Assembly (NCBI RefSeq): GCF_029626145.1
Contig: NZ_JARUBJ010000002.1
Coordinates: 6,024,501-6,088,500 of the forward strand
Source of the DNA: Micromonospora sp. WMMD961
Lineage (GTDB): Bacteria; Actinomycetota; Actinomycetes; Mycobacteriales; Micromonosporaceae
DNA length: 64,000 bases
Reading direction: 5' to 3'
The notes under the pieces are model-generated. The model was not told where the DNA came from. It was given only the letters and a program-made list of their open reading frames with translations, and did not search any database. The stretch's first letter is position 1, and each line of letters opens with the position of its first letter. A program made the translations under genes and the position numbers. Below, piece by piece: positions 35,848-43,721 of the stretch.

Positions 35848-35907
35848 GTGACGCGTTCGTATCGATGGTTTAGGCAGCCGGCTCGCACGCCGGTGACTTC
35901 ACCATGA
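35848..35907 (+). CDS. Aromatic attenuator leader peptide (Tyr-Arg-Trp-Phe)
   Basis: A 19-codon frame, GTG to TGA, reads V-T-R-S-Y-R-W-F-R-Q-P-A-R-T-P-V-T-S-P. It contains one codon for each aromatic amino acid within four residues (35860-35871), 120 nt upstream of the enzyme that opens aromatic biosynthesis. Downstream are mutually complementary segments and an intrinsic-terminator-like hairpin. This is the layout of ribosome-mediated attenuation: scarcity of charged Tyr-, Trp- or Phe-tRNA would stall the ribosome here and change RNA folding. There is no Shine-Dalgarno sequence, consistent with leaderless translation. Confidence 0.72.
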   Translation: MTRSYRWFRQPARTPVTSP

Positions 35908-35935
35908 TCTGACGTCACCACGGACCGAGCCGGCT

Positions 35936-35962
35936 GGGCAGGAGCTTCGTTCCTGCCCTTTT
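35936..35962 (+). terminator. Attenuator terminator before DAHP synthase
   Basis: An 8-bp stem (GGGCAGGA 35936-35943; TCCTGCCC 35951-35958) with a 7-nt loop is followed by TTTT. The flanks hold an 11-nt segment CAGCCGGCTCG at 35875-35885 and again at 35972-35982; both are complementary to CGAGCCGGCTG at 35926-35936, giving alternative pairings around the hairpin. Confidence 0.7.
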
Positions 35963-36027
35963 GCGTACGAGCAGCCGGCTCGTCCCGGGCACCGGCCCCG
36001 GGCGCGGTCGGCGGAAGGATTCCCACC

Positions 36028-37113
36028 GTGACGACCCCGGAGACCGATCGGGTCAGCGATCAGCGGATCGACCGCGTCGTGCCGCTGACCACGCCCGCTC
36101 TGCTGCACCACGAGTTACCCCTGGACGCACCGCTCGCCTCGGCCGTGCTGGACGGCCGCCGTGCGGTAAGTCGGGTGCTGGACCGCGAGGACGACCGCCT
36201 GCTGGTGGTGGTCGGCCCCTGCTCGGTGCACGATCCGGCCGCCGCCCTCGACTACGCGCAGCGCCTACGCGGGACCGCCGACCGGCTGGCCGACGACCTG
36301 CTGATCGTCATGCGGGTCTACTTCGAGAAGCCACGTTCCACGGTCGGCTGGAAGGGCCTGATCAACGACCCCGGCCTGGACGGCAGCGGGGACGTCAACA
36401 CCGGCCTGCGGCTGGCCCGGGCGCTGCTGCTCGACGTGCTGCGTCTCGGCCTGCCGGTGGGGTGCGAGTTCCTCGACCCGATCACGCCGCAGTACATCGC
36501 GGACACGGTGGGCTGGGGCGCGATCGGTGCCCGCACCGTGGAGAGCCAGGTCCACCGGCAGCTCGCCTCCGGCCTGTCCATGCCGATCGGCATGAAGAAC
36601 CGCCCGGACGGCAGCATCGGCACGGCCGTGGACGCGATCCGCGCCGCCGGTGTGCCGCATGTCTTCCCCGGCATCGACTTCTCCGGCACCCCGGCGATCA
36701 TGCACACCCGCGGGAACACGGACGGTCACCTGGTGCTGCGCGGCGGGGGCGGCCGGCCCAACTACGACGCCGAGTCGGTGGCCGGGGCGCTCGACCTGCT
36801 CCGCGCGGCCGGGCTGCCGGAGCGGCTGGTGATCGACGCCAGTCACGCCAACAGCGGCAAGGACCACCGCAACCAGCCGCTGGTCGCCGCGGACGTGGCC
36901 GCCCAACTGGCCGCCGGGCAGCGTGGGATCACCGGCGTGATGCTGGAGTCGTTCCTGCTGCCCGGCCGACAGGAACTCGACCCGACCCGGGAGTTGGAGT
37001 ACGGCCGTTCGGTCACCGACGCCTGCCTCGGCTGGGACGACACCGCCGAGGTGCTCGACCATCTGGCCTCGGCAGTGCGGGCCCGCCGGGCCACAGTGCC
37101 CACGACGGTGTGA
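36028..37113 (+). CDS. aroF: 3-deoxy-7-phosphoheptulonate (DAHP) synthase, class I
   Basis: 361 residues. It condenses phosphoenolpyruvate and erythrose 4-phosphate, the first step of the shikimate pathway. Class I (AroFGH-type) motifs: LLVVVGPCSVHD, IVMRVYFEKPRSTVGWKG, GLPVGCEFLDPITPQYIAD, GMKNRPDGS, VIDASHANSGKD. GTG start at 36028 with GGAAGGA upstream at 36013. Preceded by a leader peptide and terminator, so probably controlled by attenuation in response to aromatic amino acids. It stands as a single gene. Confidence 0.95.
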   Translation: MTTPETDRVSDQRIDRVVPLTTPALLHHELPLDAPLASAVLDGRRAVSRVLDREDDRLLVVVGPCSVHDPAAALDYAQRLRGTADRLADDLLIVMRVYFEKPRSTVGWKGLINDPGLDGSGDVNTGLRLARALLLDVLRLGLPVGCEFLDPITPQYIADTVGWGAIGARTVESQVHRQLASGLSMPIGMKNRPDGSIGTAVDAIRAAGVPHVFPGIDFSGTPAIMHTRGNTDGHLVLRGGGGRPNYDAESVAGALDLLRAAGLPERLVIDASHANSGKDHRNQPLVAADVAAQLAAGQRGITGVMLESFLLPGRQELDPTRELEYGRSVTDACLGWDDTAEVLDHLASAVRARRATVPTTV

Positions 37114-37578
37114 CCGCCGACACTGCTACGTCCGGAACACGAGCGGGGGTCGCCTCGTTGACTGGGGTGTCGGTGTGTCCAGTGTCCCCGGGCCTCACCT
37201 AAATAGCCTTCGCGGAATACCGTCCGGCTGGAGCCGCGTAGCGCCACTCGCCGAGAGGCGACCTGCACACCGACACCAGCGCCGCCCCCGTCCCACAAGG
37301 CCGGGGGCGGCGCTGTCGGCATCCGGCGAGGCCCGACCGAACCGAGGGCGGCGGCCCGCCGCGACAACCCAGCGGACCCCTAACGGTCGCGACGAGCGCG
37401 ACCAGCGCCGCAGTATCAGCCACCGCCTTGCTCTGCATCCACCGATGCGACGCACACGATCCGTAACTGGTGCATGGATGGGTGCAGAGCAAAGGCGGTG
37501 CATGGGGTCATCGACCGGCGGCGCAGGCGGCCCACTGGCGCGACGTTTGACCGATTCCGGCCCGGGTAGCTGATCGAG
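37114..37578. other. Intergenic region with palindrome 37421-37500
   Basis: No gene seen. It holds an inverted repeat, arms 37421-37442 and about 37478-37500 (caccgccttgctctgc facing gcagagcaaaggcggtg, with one bulged base), enclosing about 36 nt. The rest is GC-rich without other recognisable signals. Confidence 0.65.
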
Positions 37579-37803
37579 GTGACCGACGACGCATCAGTGG
37601 CCGGCGAGCCGGACACCCGGGCCCTCGACGACCTGCTCAACGACGTCTTCAGAGCACAGGAGCGGGTCGACCAGGGCGAGATCTACCGCAGGGCGGTGGC
37701 TGCCGGGCTCCCGGCCGACCTGCTCGCCCGAATCGACGCGCTACCCGAGGGTGAGTACTCGGTGGACGAGGCCAGCGACCTGCTGGGCGGCTCCGTCGCG
37801 TGA
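37579..37803 (+). CDS. Small hypothetical protein
   Basis: 74 residues, acidic and helical (ALDDLLNDVFRAQERVDQGEIYRRAVAAGLPADLLARIDAL). No family recognised. GTG start. Followed 24 nt later by another small gene, probably in the same transcript. Confidence 0.65.
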   Translation: MTDDASVAGEPDTRALDDLLNDVFRAQERVDQGEIYRRAVAAGLPADLLARIDALPEGEYSVDEASDLLGGSVA

Positions 37804-37827
37804 GCAACCGCAGAAAGGGACACCGAC

Positions 37828-38022
37828 ATGACCGACCACGAGGACCACGGCGAGAAGGTGCCGGCGCTGGGTCAGCCGCCGAAGGGCAGGGACACCACCC
37901 CTGAGCCGGACTTCGCCAACGAACACGACCGCACCGCTGTGGACCGCGACATCATCACCGGCGCGGACGAGGACGAGCGGGAGCCGGAGTCGCCGCGCGG
38001 CTGGTCCGGTATGCAACGGTGA
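37828..38022 (+). CDS. Small charged hypothetical protein
   Basis: 64 residues, very rich in Asp, Glu, Arg and Pro, probably disordered. AAAGGGA before the ATG supports expression. It is followed by a strong bidirectional terminator. Confidence 0.6.
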   Translation: MTDHEDHGEKVPALGQPPKGRDTTPEPDFANEHDRTAVDRDIITGADEDEREPESPRGWSGMQR

Positions 38023-38033
38023 GGGCAGACAAC

Positions 38034-38065
38034 AACGGGGGGCCGGCGCAAGCCGGCCCCCCGTT
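38034..38065. terminator. Bidirectional terminator
   Basis: Perfect 14-bp stem (38034-38047 and 38052-38065) with a GCAA tetraloop and flanking A and T runs, between the convergent genes ending at 38022 and 38072. Confidence 0.92.
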
Positions 38066-38071
38066 TGGCTT

Positions 38072-38608
38072 TCAGTCGTCGTGCCCGCCCTCGGCGGCCT
38101 GCTGCGCCGTCGCGTACGCCATCTGCAGGAAGTCGGACGCGGCGACCGCGGTCAGCGCGGTGGCCACCAGCCGGGTCAGTCGGGGCGCGAGCACCAGGCC
38201 GCCGGTCAGTCCGGTGGCCACCCACACCGCCAGGCAGAACGGGCAGCTCAGCAGCTCGCCGATGGCGTGCCGGGTAGGGCTGCCCGAGTCGCGGACCTGC
38301 TCCATGACCTCGCCGCTGCCGATCGGGCGGTCATACCGGGTGAACGGCGCCCGCAGCGGGCTCGTCACCGCATCCTTGGACAGCAGTCGGCTCAGCTTGT
38401 GGGTGGCGATGGAGAGCAGCACCACGTCGGACGGGGCGGGGCGCTCCGGCACCGGCCGGCCGGTCACCTTGACCAGACCCGCGAGTGCGCCGGTCACCCC
38501 GGCGTAGGCGCCCATCGCCACCAGGTAGCCGCCGAGCGGCCGGTGTTCGTGCGGCGCGTACGCCCGCCGCAGCCGCGCCGCCTTGTGTCGCAGGCCAGTG
38601 TCGCTCAC
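38072..38608 (-). CDS. DUF1360 family membrane protein
   Basis: 178 residues. LLSIATHKLSRLLSKDAVTSPLRAPFTRY and the Cys pair in ELLSCPFCLAVWVATG are diagnostic of DUF1360, a family of small integral membrane proteins of unknown function. Two or three hydrophobic helices. GTG start at 38608. Confidence 0.85.
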   Translation of the reverse strand: MSDTGLRHKAARLRRAYAPHEHRPLGGYLVAMGAYAGVTGALAGLVKVTGRPVPERPAPSDVVLLSIATHKLSRLLSKDAVTSPLRAPFTRYDRPIGSGEVMEQVRDSGSPTRHAIGELLSCPFCLAVWVATGLTGGLVLAPRLTRLVATALTAVAASDFLQMAYATAQQAAEGGHDD

Positions 38609-38661
38609 CCGTACTCCTCCCCTGTCGTGGTCGTGCGGAACCGGCGTCCCGGGTGGCCCGC

Positions 38662-39000
38662 TCAGCCGGCCTGGAGGTTGTCGGCGACCTCGCGTGCCAG
38701 GTTGCCGAGTGCCTCGTCGGCCAACTGGTCCGGGCCGGGCCCACCCGACCCGTCGGCCAGGTCGAGCTGGATCCGGGCACCGCCGGAATCGGCCGGCTCC
38801 ACCCGGATCTCGGCGGACCAGTCGTCGCCCCCGCCGTCGCCCCAGCGGGCCCGCAACTCCTCCCCGCTGATCTCGGCGGCGGGACTGCCGTCGCCGCGCA
38901 GCGGCTCCGGCAGCCAGGCCGAGGCGCGGTCCGGGTCGGTGGCCGTGTTGAAGACCACCTCGGGTGGCGCGGACATGCCGCGGACGGCGCGCGCCGGCAT
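38662..39000 (-). CDS. SRPBCC-like small protein
   Basis: 112 residues. The start (PARAVRGMSAPPEVVFNTATDPDRASAWLP) and the C-terminal helix fit a shortened START/polyketide-cyclase-like fold. Function unknown. Its ATG overlaps the preceding stop by one base (TGATG). Confidence 0.65.
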   Translation of the reverse strand: MPARAVRGMSAPPEVVFNTATDPDRASAWLPEPLRGDGSPAAEISGEELRARWGDGGGDDWSAEIRVEPADSGGARIQLDLADGSGGPGPDQLADEALGNLAREVADNLQAG

Positions 39001-39338
39001 CAGGCGTCCCGCAGGCGGCTGGGGTCGACCTCCCGGCCCGGGTGGCGGGCCAGGTATTCGGTCTCGAGTTCCGCCGTCCGTCGCAGGTGGTTGGCGAGCG
39101 CCGAGTCTGCCGCGTGCCGCAGGGTGTCCAGGCGGGTGCGGTGCAGGCTGTGCATCTCGCGGATCAGGTCCTCGTCGGTCAACTCCGTCGGGTCGATGCC
39201 GGGCAGATCACCATCGAGGCCCGATGTGCCGGCCGGGTCGGCGAGGTCGTCGCCGCCCCACTCGGGCACCCGCTGCTCCGGGCTCATCTCGGCGTTGCCG
39301 CTGGACGCGAAGCCGTCCTCACGTACCGATCCGGTCAT
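39000..39338 (-). CDS. DUF6158 family protein
   Basis: 112 residues. The block GIDPTELTDEDLIREMHSLH...HLRRTAELETEYLARHP matches the actinobacterial DUF6158 family; the first 50 residues are disordered. Co-transcribed and coupled with the SRPBCC-like gene. Role unknown. Confidence 0.75.
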   Translation of the reverse strand: MTGSVREDGFASSGNAEMSPEQRVPEWGGDDLADPAGTSGLDGDLPGIDPTELTDEDLIREMHSLHRTRLDTLRHAADSALANHLRRTAELETEYLARHPGREVDPSRLRDA

Positions 39339-39462
39339 GATCGCCCCCCTTGATCTCGTTTGGGCTGGCGTCTAGACGATTGCCCAGGCGCGGGAACGCC
39401 AAACCCGAGTCAGCTACGACACGGTGTCGGAGACCGACGCCGCCCCCGGTACCCTCGATGCC

Positions 39463-39888
39463 ATGAGGCGGCTCTGGACCCCGGCGTGGATCGCGCGCCA
39501 CGTGGCCATGGTCGTGCTGACCGTGGGCTTCCTCGGGCTGGGCTGGTGGCAGGTCAGCCGGGCCGCCGCCGGCAACAGCCTGAGCTGGGGGTACGCGGTC
39601 GAGTGGCCGATCTTCGCCGGCTTCGTGGTCTACGTCTGGTGGCGCGAGGTGAAGCTGGCCCGCCGTCGGACCGCGGAGGCCGACGCGCCGTCGGTGAACA
39701 CGGACGCGGACACCGACCCCGCGCCCGAGGCGACCGGTTCCCGACCGGCGGTACGCCGACCGGTGCGGGTGACCCGGGTGCCCGCCGGCGGAGGCGCCGT
39801 CGAGGACAGCGACCTGGCCGCCTACAACCGCTACCTGTCATGGTTGAACGCCAATCCGGGCGCCAAGCCCGGTGACTATCCCGGCTGA
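39463..39888 (+). CDS. Conserved two-helix membrane protein
   Basis: 141 residues. Two transmembrane helices ([39 protein letters not shown]) are followed by a long charged cytoplasmic tail ending [22 protein letters not shown]. Similar actinobacterial proteins are sometimes labelled regulators without support. ATG 39463 is preferred; TACCCT a few nt upstream could be a -10 box for a leaderless mRNA. GTG 39424 is possible. Confidence 0.75.
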   Translation: MRRLWTPAWIARHVAMVVLTVGFLGLGWWQVSRAAAGNSLSWGYAVEWPIFAGFVVYVWWREVKLARRRTAEADAPSVNTDADTDPAPEATGSRPAVRRPVRVTRVPAGGGAVEDSDLAAYNRYLSWLNANPGAKPGDYPG

Positions 39889-40243
39889 GCCGGGCTCGGA
39901 AGGACGGACGAAGGTGGGCGCTGCCCTTACCCGGTACCGCGTGATCGCCTGGATCGTGGGCGTGGTGCTGATCCTGCTGGTCGTGATCGGCATGCCCCTG
40001 AAGTACGTGTTCGACAACCCGGTCGTGGTGGAGACGGTAGGGCCGGCCCACGGCTTCCTCTACATGATCTACCTGGTCGCCGCGTTCGACCTGAGCCGTC
40101 GAGCCGACTGGCCGCTGAAGCGGATGCTGCTGGTGATGTTGGCGGGCACCGTGCCGTTCGTCTCGTTCTACGCCGAGCGCCGGGTCAGCGCCTGGGTGGC
40201 GGCGCCGCAGCAGCAGCGGGCGCCGGAGCCGGTCGCCCGCTGA
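39872..40243 (+). CDS. DUF3817 family membrane protein
   Basis: 123 residues with three hydrophobic helices; the block [52 protein letters not shown] is the DUF3817 signature. It overlaps the upstream gene by 17 bp and probably works with it. Function unknown. Confidence 0.87.
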   Translation: MTIPAEPGSEGRTKVGAALTRYRVIAWIVGVVLILLVVIGMPLKYVFDNPVVVETVGPAHGFLYMIYLVAAFDLSRRADWPLKRMLLVMLAGTVPFVSFYAERRVSAWVAAPQQQRAPEPVAR

Positions 40244-40247
40244 GCGG

Positions 40248-40282
40248 TCGGTGGGCTGACGCCAATTCGGCGCCGGCCCACC
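40248..40282. terminator. Probable bidirectional terminator
   Basis: Inverted repeat CGGTGGGC (40248-40255) / GCCCACCG (40275-40282), partly continued by a smaller inner stem, between convergent stops at 40243 and 40292. Confidence 0.55.
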
Positions 40283-40291
40283 GCCGTCGGG

Positions 40292-40813
40292 TCAACGGCT
40301 CGGCCGCCACGGTTCGGCCGAGGCGAGCGGGTCGACCCAGCCGCCGTACCGGTTGACCTCCCGCGCCCTCAGCAGCGCCCGCGTGACCTGGCCGAACTGC
40401 CGCTCGTCGTCGGCGCTGAACAGCAGCACCTCGGCTCCCCGGTACCACCCCCACAGTTCGTAGGGCGGTGGGCGCCAGCGGTCGCCGATCATCGCCAGCG
40501 CGGCCGGAAGCAGGAACACCGCGCCGAGGATGAAGTACGCCCCAGCGGTCAGGCGGTGCAGACCACCGGTGAAGCCGAGCAGCAGCCCGACACCGCCGAG
40601 CATGCTGGCGGTGACGACGACGGCCCGGACGGCGATCCGGTCGTGCGGACCTCGGGTGGTACGCAGGTGGGTCAGGTCGGCCACCTGGTAACTGGTTCGA
40701 CCGGCGGTGAACCGGTCGACGGTCACGATGATGCCGGGCCGCGCGTACAACAGGGTCGACCGGGTGCCCGGCACCGTTCGCGGCGGCCGCGTTCCTGCGC
40801 CTTCACGTTCCAC
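40292..40813 (-). CDS. DUF6232 family membrane protein
   Basis: 173 residues. LYARPGIIVTVDRFTAGRTSYQVADLTHLRT followed by two transmembrane helices (residues about 62-85 and 92-110) is typical of DUF6232. The C-terminus is cytosolic. Function unknown. GTG start. Confidence 0.78.
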   Translation of the reverse strand: MEREGAGTRPPRTVPGTRSTLLYARPGIIVTVDRFTAGRTSYQVADLTHLRTTRGPHDRIAVRAVVVTASMLGGVGLLLGFTGGLHRLTAGAYFILGAVFLLPAALAMIGDRWRPPPYELWGWYRGAEVLLFSADDERQFGQVTRALLRAREVNRYGGWVDPLASAEPWRPSR

Positions 40814-41304
40814 GGTTCCTCCCGCGGGGGACGGTTGGCCGAGGTGACCCGGGGAGGCATCGCTACCTGTCGACGGGATTCCCGGCTCCGTTCATTGTGT
40901 TGCGGCGACGCCAGCTGACCTGTGTATTTGTCGACTCTCGACCGCACCCCCAACCGGTGACATCGCCGAGAAACAGCATCCATTTCAGGTTTTATCGGTT
41001 ATGGCGGCCAGATATCCGGCGGCATGCGCCCGGAACGACGAAAGTCGTGTATCCGTCAATTCCTCACCGAAGGGACGGTTCGCCCTCCGTGCCAGGCGTC
41101 ATCAGTCACGATGACGCCACCCAGCGCAGAGGTACGACCCGCCACTTCGCCAACATTCGCCCCTGCTTCAACTGCGAGCGACAGCCGTCCCGGGTTAGGT
41201 TGGGCGAGCCGGTCCGGCCCAGCGCCGTCCGCCCGGGTGGCCCCGGCCGGTGTCGCCGAGGGCGTCAGCAGCCCCGGCGGCCGTGGGAGAGGGGCCTTTC
41301 GCTC
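40814..41304. other. Long leader/intergenic region before the NlpC/P60 gene
   Basis: About 490 nt without a convincing gene. It has a locally AT-richer segment at 40975-41010 and a perfect 9-bp hairpin ggcgtcatc/gatgacgcc (41095-41118). The 3' part is GC-rich and ends in GAGAGG, the probable ribosome-binding site. I could not match it to the c-di-AMP (ydaO) riboswitch often found before such genes. Confidence 0.5.
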
Positions 41305-42282
41305 TTGTCATCCCTGAGAAACCTGCTGCGCACCATGGCACTGGCCGGCATGTCGGCCGCGCTGATCGCCCCGACGGCGGTGGCCCGCGCCGAGCCGTCT
41401 CCCGCCGACCTGACCCGCCGGATCGAGACGTCCTCGACCGAGTTGGAGCGGGTCGTCGAGTCGTACAACAAACTGCGCGAGGAGATCAAGACCAACGAGG
41501 CCGCGGTGGCCCGATTACAGGCCCGTATCGGCCCACTGGAAGAACAGGCCAAGCAGAGCCAGGCCGACGTGGCCGAGTTGGCCAGCACCGCGTACAAGAG
41601 CGGAGGCCTGCGAACCGCCGACGCCCTGCTGGGCTCCGACGGCGCCACGGCACTGCTGGACCGCCTCGGCACGCTTGACCAACTGACCCGCCAGCGGCAG
41701 GAGCGCATCTCCGGCTACACCGCCGACCAGCGACGGCTGCTGGGCGAGAAGGCCCGACTGGATGCCACGCTGACCCGGCAGGCCGCGCAGGCCCGTCAGC
41801 TCGCGACGGCCAAGAAGCAGATCGAGCAGGATCTGGCCGGGCTGTACGAGCTGCGCCGGCAGGCGTACGGGGCGGCGACCGAACGACCCGAGCCCAAGGC
41901 CGCGGTGGCCGAGGCCAAGAACGTGCCCGCGGTGGCCGGCGACGCCGGCGCGGCGGTGCGCTACGCGTTCGGCGCGATCGGCAAGCCGTACGTCTGGGCC
42001 GGCGACGGGCCGAACGGCTACGACTGTTCCGGGCTCACCTCGGCGGCCTGGCGGGCGGCCGGAAGGTCGCTACCGCACAACACGCGGATGCAGTGGAGCG
42101 CGGTGGCCCACATCGGTCGCGGCGATCTGCGCCCGGGTGACCTGGTGTTCTACAGCGGGCTCGGGCACGTCGCGCTGTACGTGGGCGACGGCCAGGTGAT
42201 CGACGCGCCGAGTGCCGGCCGCAATGTGCTCAAGCGGGGCATGAACATGATGCCCATCCAGGGCTACGGCCGGGTCCGCTAG
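41305..42282 (+). CDS. Secreted NlpC/P60 peptidoglycan hydrolase
   Basis: About 325 residues. A signal peptide ends near AVARA-EP. A long coiled coil follows (residues about 40-190, LTRRIETSSTELERVVESYNKLREEI...), then an NlpC/P60 domain with the catalytic Cys in YDCSGLTS, the His in GLGHVALYVG and the third residue in VIDAPSAG. It cleaves peptide stems of peptidoglycan, as mycobacterial RipA-type enzymes do. The TTG at 41305 gives a proper basic signal-peptide start; ATG 41335 would lack it. Confidence 0.9.
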   Translation: MSSLRNLLRTMALAGMSAALIAPTAVARAEPSPADLTRRIETSSTELERVVESYNKLREEIKTNEAAVARLQARIGPLEEQAKQSQADVAELASTAYKSGGLRTADALLGSDGATALLDRLGTLDQLTRQRQERISGYTADQRRLLGEKARLDATLTRQAAQARQLATAKKQIEQDLAGLYELRRQAYGAATERPEPKAAVAEAKNVPAVAGDAGAAVRYAFGAIGKPYVWAGDGPNGYDCSGLTSAAWRAAGRSLPHNTRMQWSAVAHIGRGDLRPGDLVFYSGLGHVALYVGDGQVIDAPSAGRNVLKRGMNMMPIQGYGRVR

Positions 42283-42298
42283 CCGGCCGACGACGCTG

Positions 42299-42333
42299 AA
42301 CGGCCGGCGTCCCCCTATCGGACGCCGGCCGTT
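42299..42333. terminator. Bidirectional terminator
   Basis: A perfect 14-bp stem (42299-42312 and 42320-42333) with a 7-nt loop between convergent genes ending at 42282 and 42353. Confidence 0.9.
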
Positions 42334-42352
42334 CGCCGTCATTACTACCAGG

Positions 42353-43342
42353 TCAGGCTGCCTGCAGCCCCTCCGCCCGGGCCAGCTCACGCAGCCGGCC
42401 GAGCGCCTGGATCTCCAGCTGTCGGATCCGCTCACGGGACAGCGAGAACCGGGAGGCGACCTCGGTGAGCGAGTGCTCCCGGCCGTCCTCCAGCCCGTAG
42501 CGGGCCCGCATGATGCCGGCGGACCGGTCGTCGAGGTGGTTGAGCAGCCCTTCGATGCGCTGCCGCTCCAGACCGCTGAGGACGATGTCCTCCGGCGACG
42601 GCGCGTCACTGTCGGCGACCAGGTCACCGAGGTTGGTGTCGCCGTCGTCGCCCACCGGGGTGTCCAGCGAGACGGTGTCCTGCGACCAGCGACGCAACTC
42701 GTTCACCCGCTCGACGGTGACGCCGAGCGCCGCCGCGATCTGCTCCGGCTCAGGGTCGCTGCCCAACTCACGGGTCAGCTGCCGGGCGACGTTGCGCATC
42801 CGGTTGACGTCCTCCACCAGGTGCACCGGCAGACGGACGGTGCGTTCCTGCTGGGCGATCGCCCGGCTGATCGCCTGGCGGATCCACCACGTCGCATAGG
42901 TGGAGAACTTGTAGCCGCGCTCGTAGTCGAACTTCTCGACCGCCCGGACCAGGCCGGTGTTGCCCTCCTGGATCAGGTCCAGCATGGGCATGCCCGACCG
43001 CACGTATCGGCGGGCGATCGACACGACCAGTCGGAGGTTGGCGCGGATGAAGAGGTCCTTCGCCCGCTCCCCCTCGACGACCAGCCACTCCAGGTCGGCC
43101 CGGTCGACACCGGCGGGGACAGCGTCCTCACCGAGCAGGTGCTCGGCGTAGAGGCCGGCCTCGATCGCCTTGGAGAGATCAACCTCCTTGGCGGCGTCCA
43201 GCAGTGGCGTCCGGGAGATCTCGTGCAGGTAGACGCCGACCAGGTCGCGCTCCTCGGCAACCTCGTCGGTTCGCATGCCGATGTTCTTGTCCACGTTGCC
43301 CACGGTCCCCTCGCTCGCGCCGGTTGCCCGGTTCCTTGCCAT
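42353..43342 (-). CDS. Group 2 RNA polymerase sigma-70 factor (HrdB/SigB-like)
   Basis: 329 residues. Region 1.2 (DLVGVYLHEISRTPLL), region 2 (LRLVVSIARRYVRSGMPMLDLIQEGNTGLVRAVEKFDYERGYKFSTYATWWIRQAI), region 3 and region 4 (LTEVASRFSLSRERIRQLEIQALGRL) are all present. The long region 1.1 of the primary factor is missing, so this is a principal-like, probably non-essential factor for stationary phase or stress. Confidence 0.93.
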   Translation of the reverse strand: MARNRATGASEGTVGNVDKNIGMRTDEVAEERDLVGVYLHEISRTPLLDAAKEVDLSKAIEAGLYAEHLLGEDAVPAGVDRADLEWLVVEGERAKDLFIRANLRLVVSIARRYVRSGMPMLDLIQEGNTGLVRAVEKFDYERGYKFSTYATWWIRQAISRAIAQQERTVRLPVHLVEDVNRMRNVARQLTRELGSDPEPEQIAAALGVTVERVNELRRWSQDTVSLDTPVGDDGDTNLGDLVADSDAPSPEDIVLSGLERQRIEGLLNHLDDRSAGIMRARYGLEDGREHSLTEVASRFSLSRERIRQLEIQALGRLRELARAEGLQAA

Positions 43343-43721
43343 TCCCCACGTCCGTCAACCCCTGGTAACTTCTGCTGTGCCCAGCGGTGCTGACACCTAC
43401 ACAACAGATGAGACGTGTCGGGGATTCCGTCTCGTGAGTCGAAAGTGTCACGAATGCCTGAGTAGTAGCTGAGAGCACGGTCCATGTTTGCTGTCAGCAC
43501 CCCGTCGGGCGGCTCACCTTTGGGCACCACGCACGGGTCACCGCACCATGGCAACACCACCAGCCGCGAAGGCACAGCGACCCGGGTCACCACCGCGCTG
43601 CGATCCTGGTCACTGGCAGATACGCAGCGGCGGACCGGTCGGTTCATCCATCGGGAGTGTTATTACCCCCGGGCCAGATGAACAATCCGAGGGCCGGTTC
43701 GCTTCCCGATGGCGGGCGGCG
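43343..43721. other. Intergenic region upstream of the sigma gene
   Basis: 379 nt without a convincing gene, the promoter region of the sigma factor. It contains a short inverted repeat TCGTGA-N10-TCACGA (43432-43453). No terminator for the sigma or murQ side is evident. Confidence 0.5.

Noticed and set aside
40880..41304. c-di-AMP (ydaO) riboswitch before the NlpC/P60 gene
   Set aside because: A short stretch near 41264-41280 (GCGTCAGCAGCCCCGGCGGC) resembles part of the consensus, but the other conserved blocks, such as GGGGTGAATC, could not be found.
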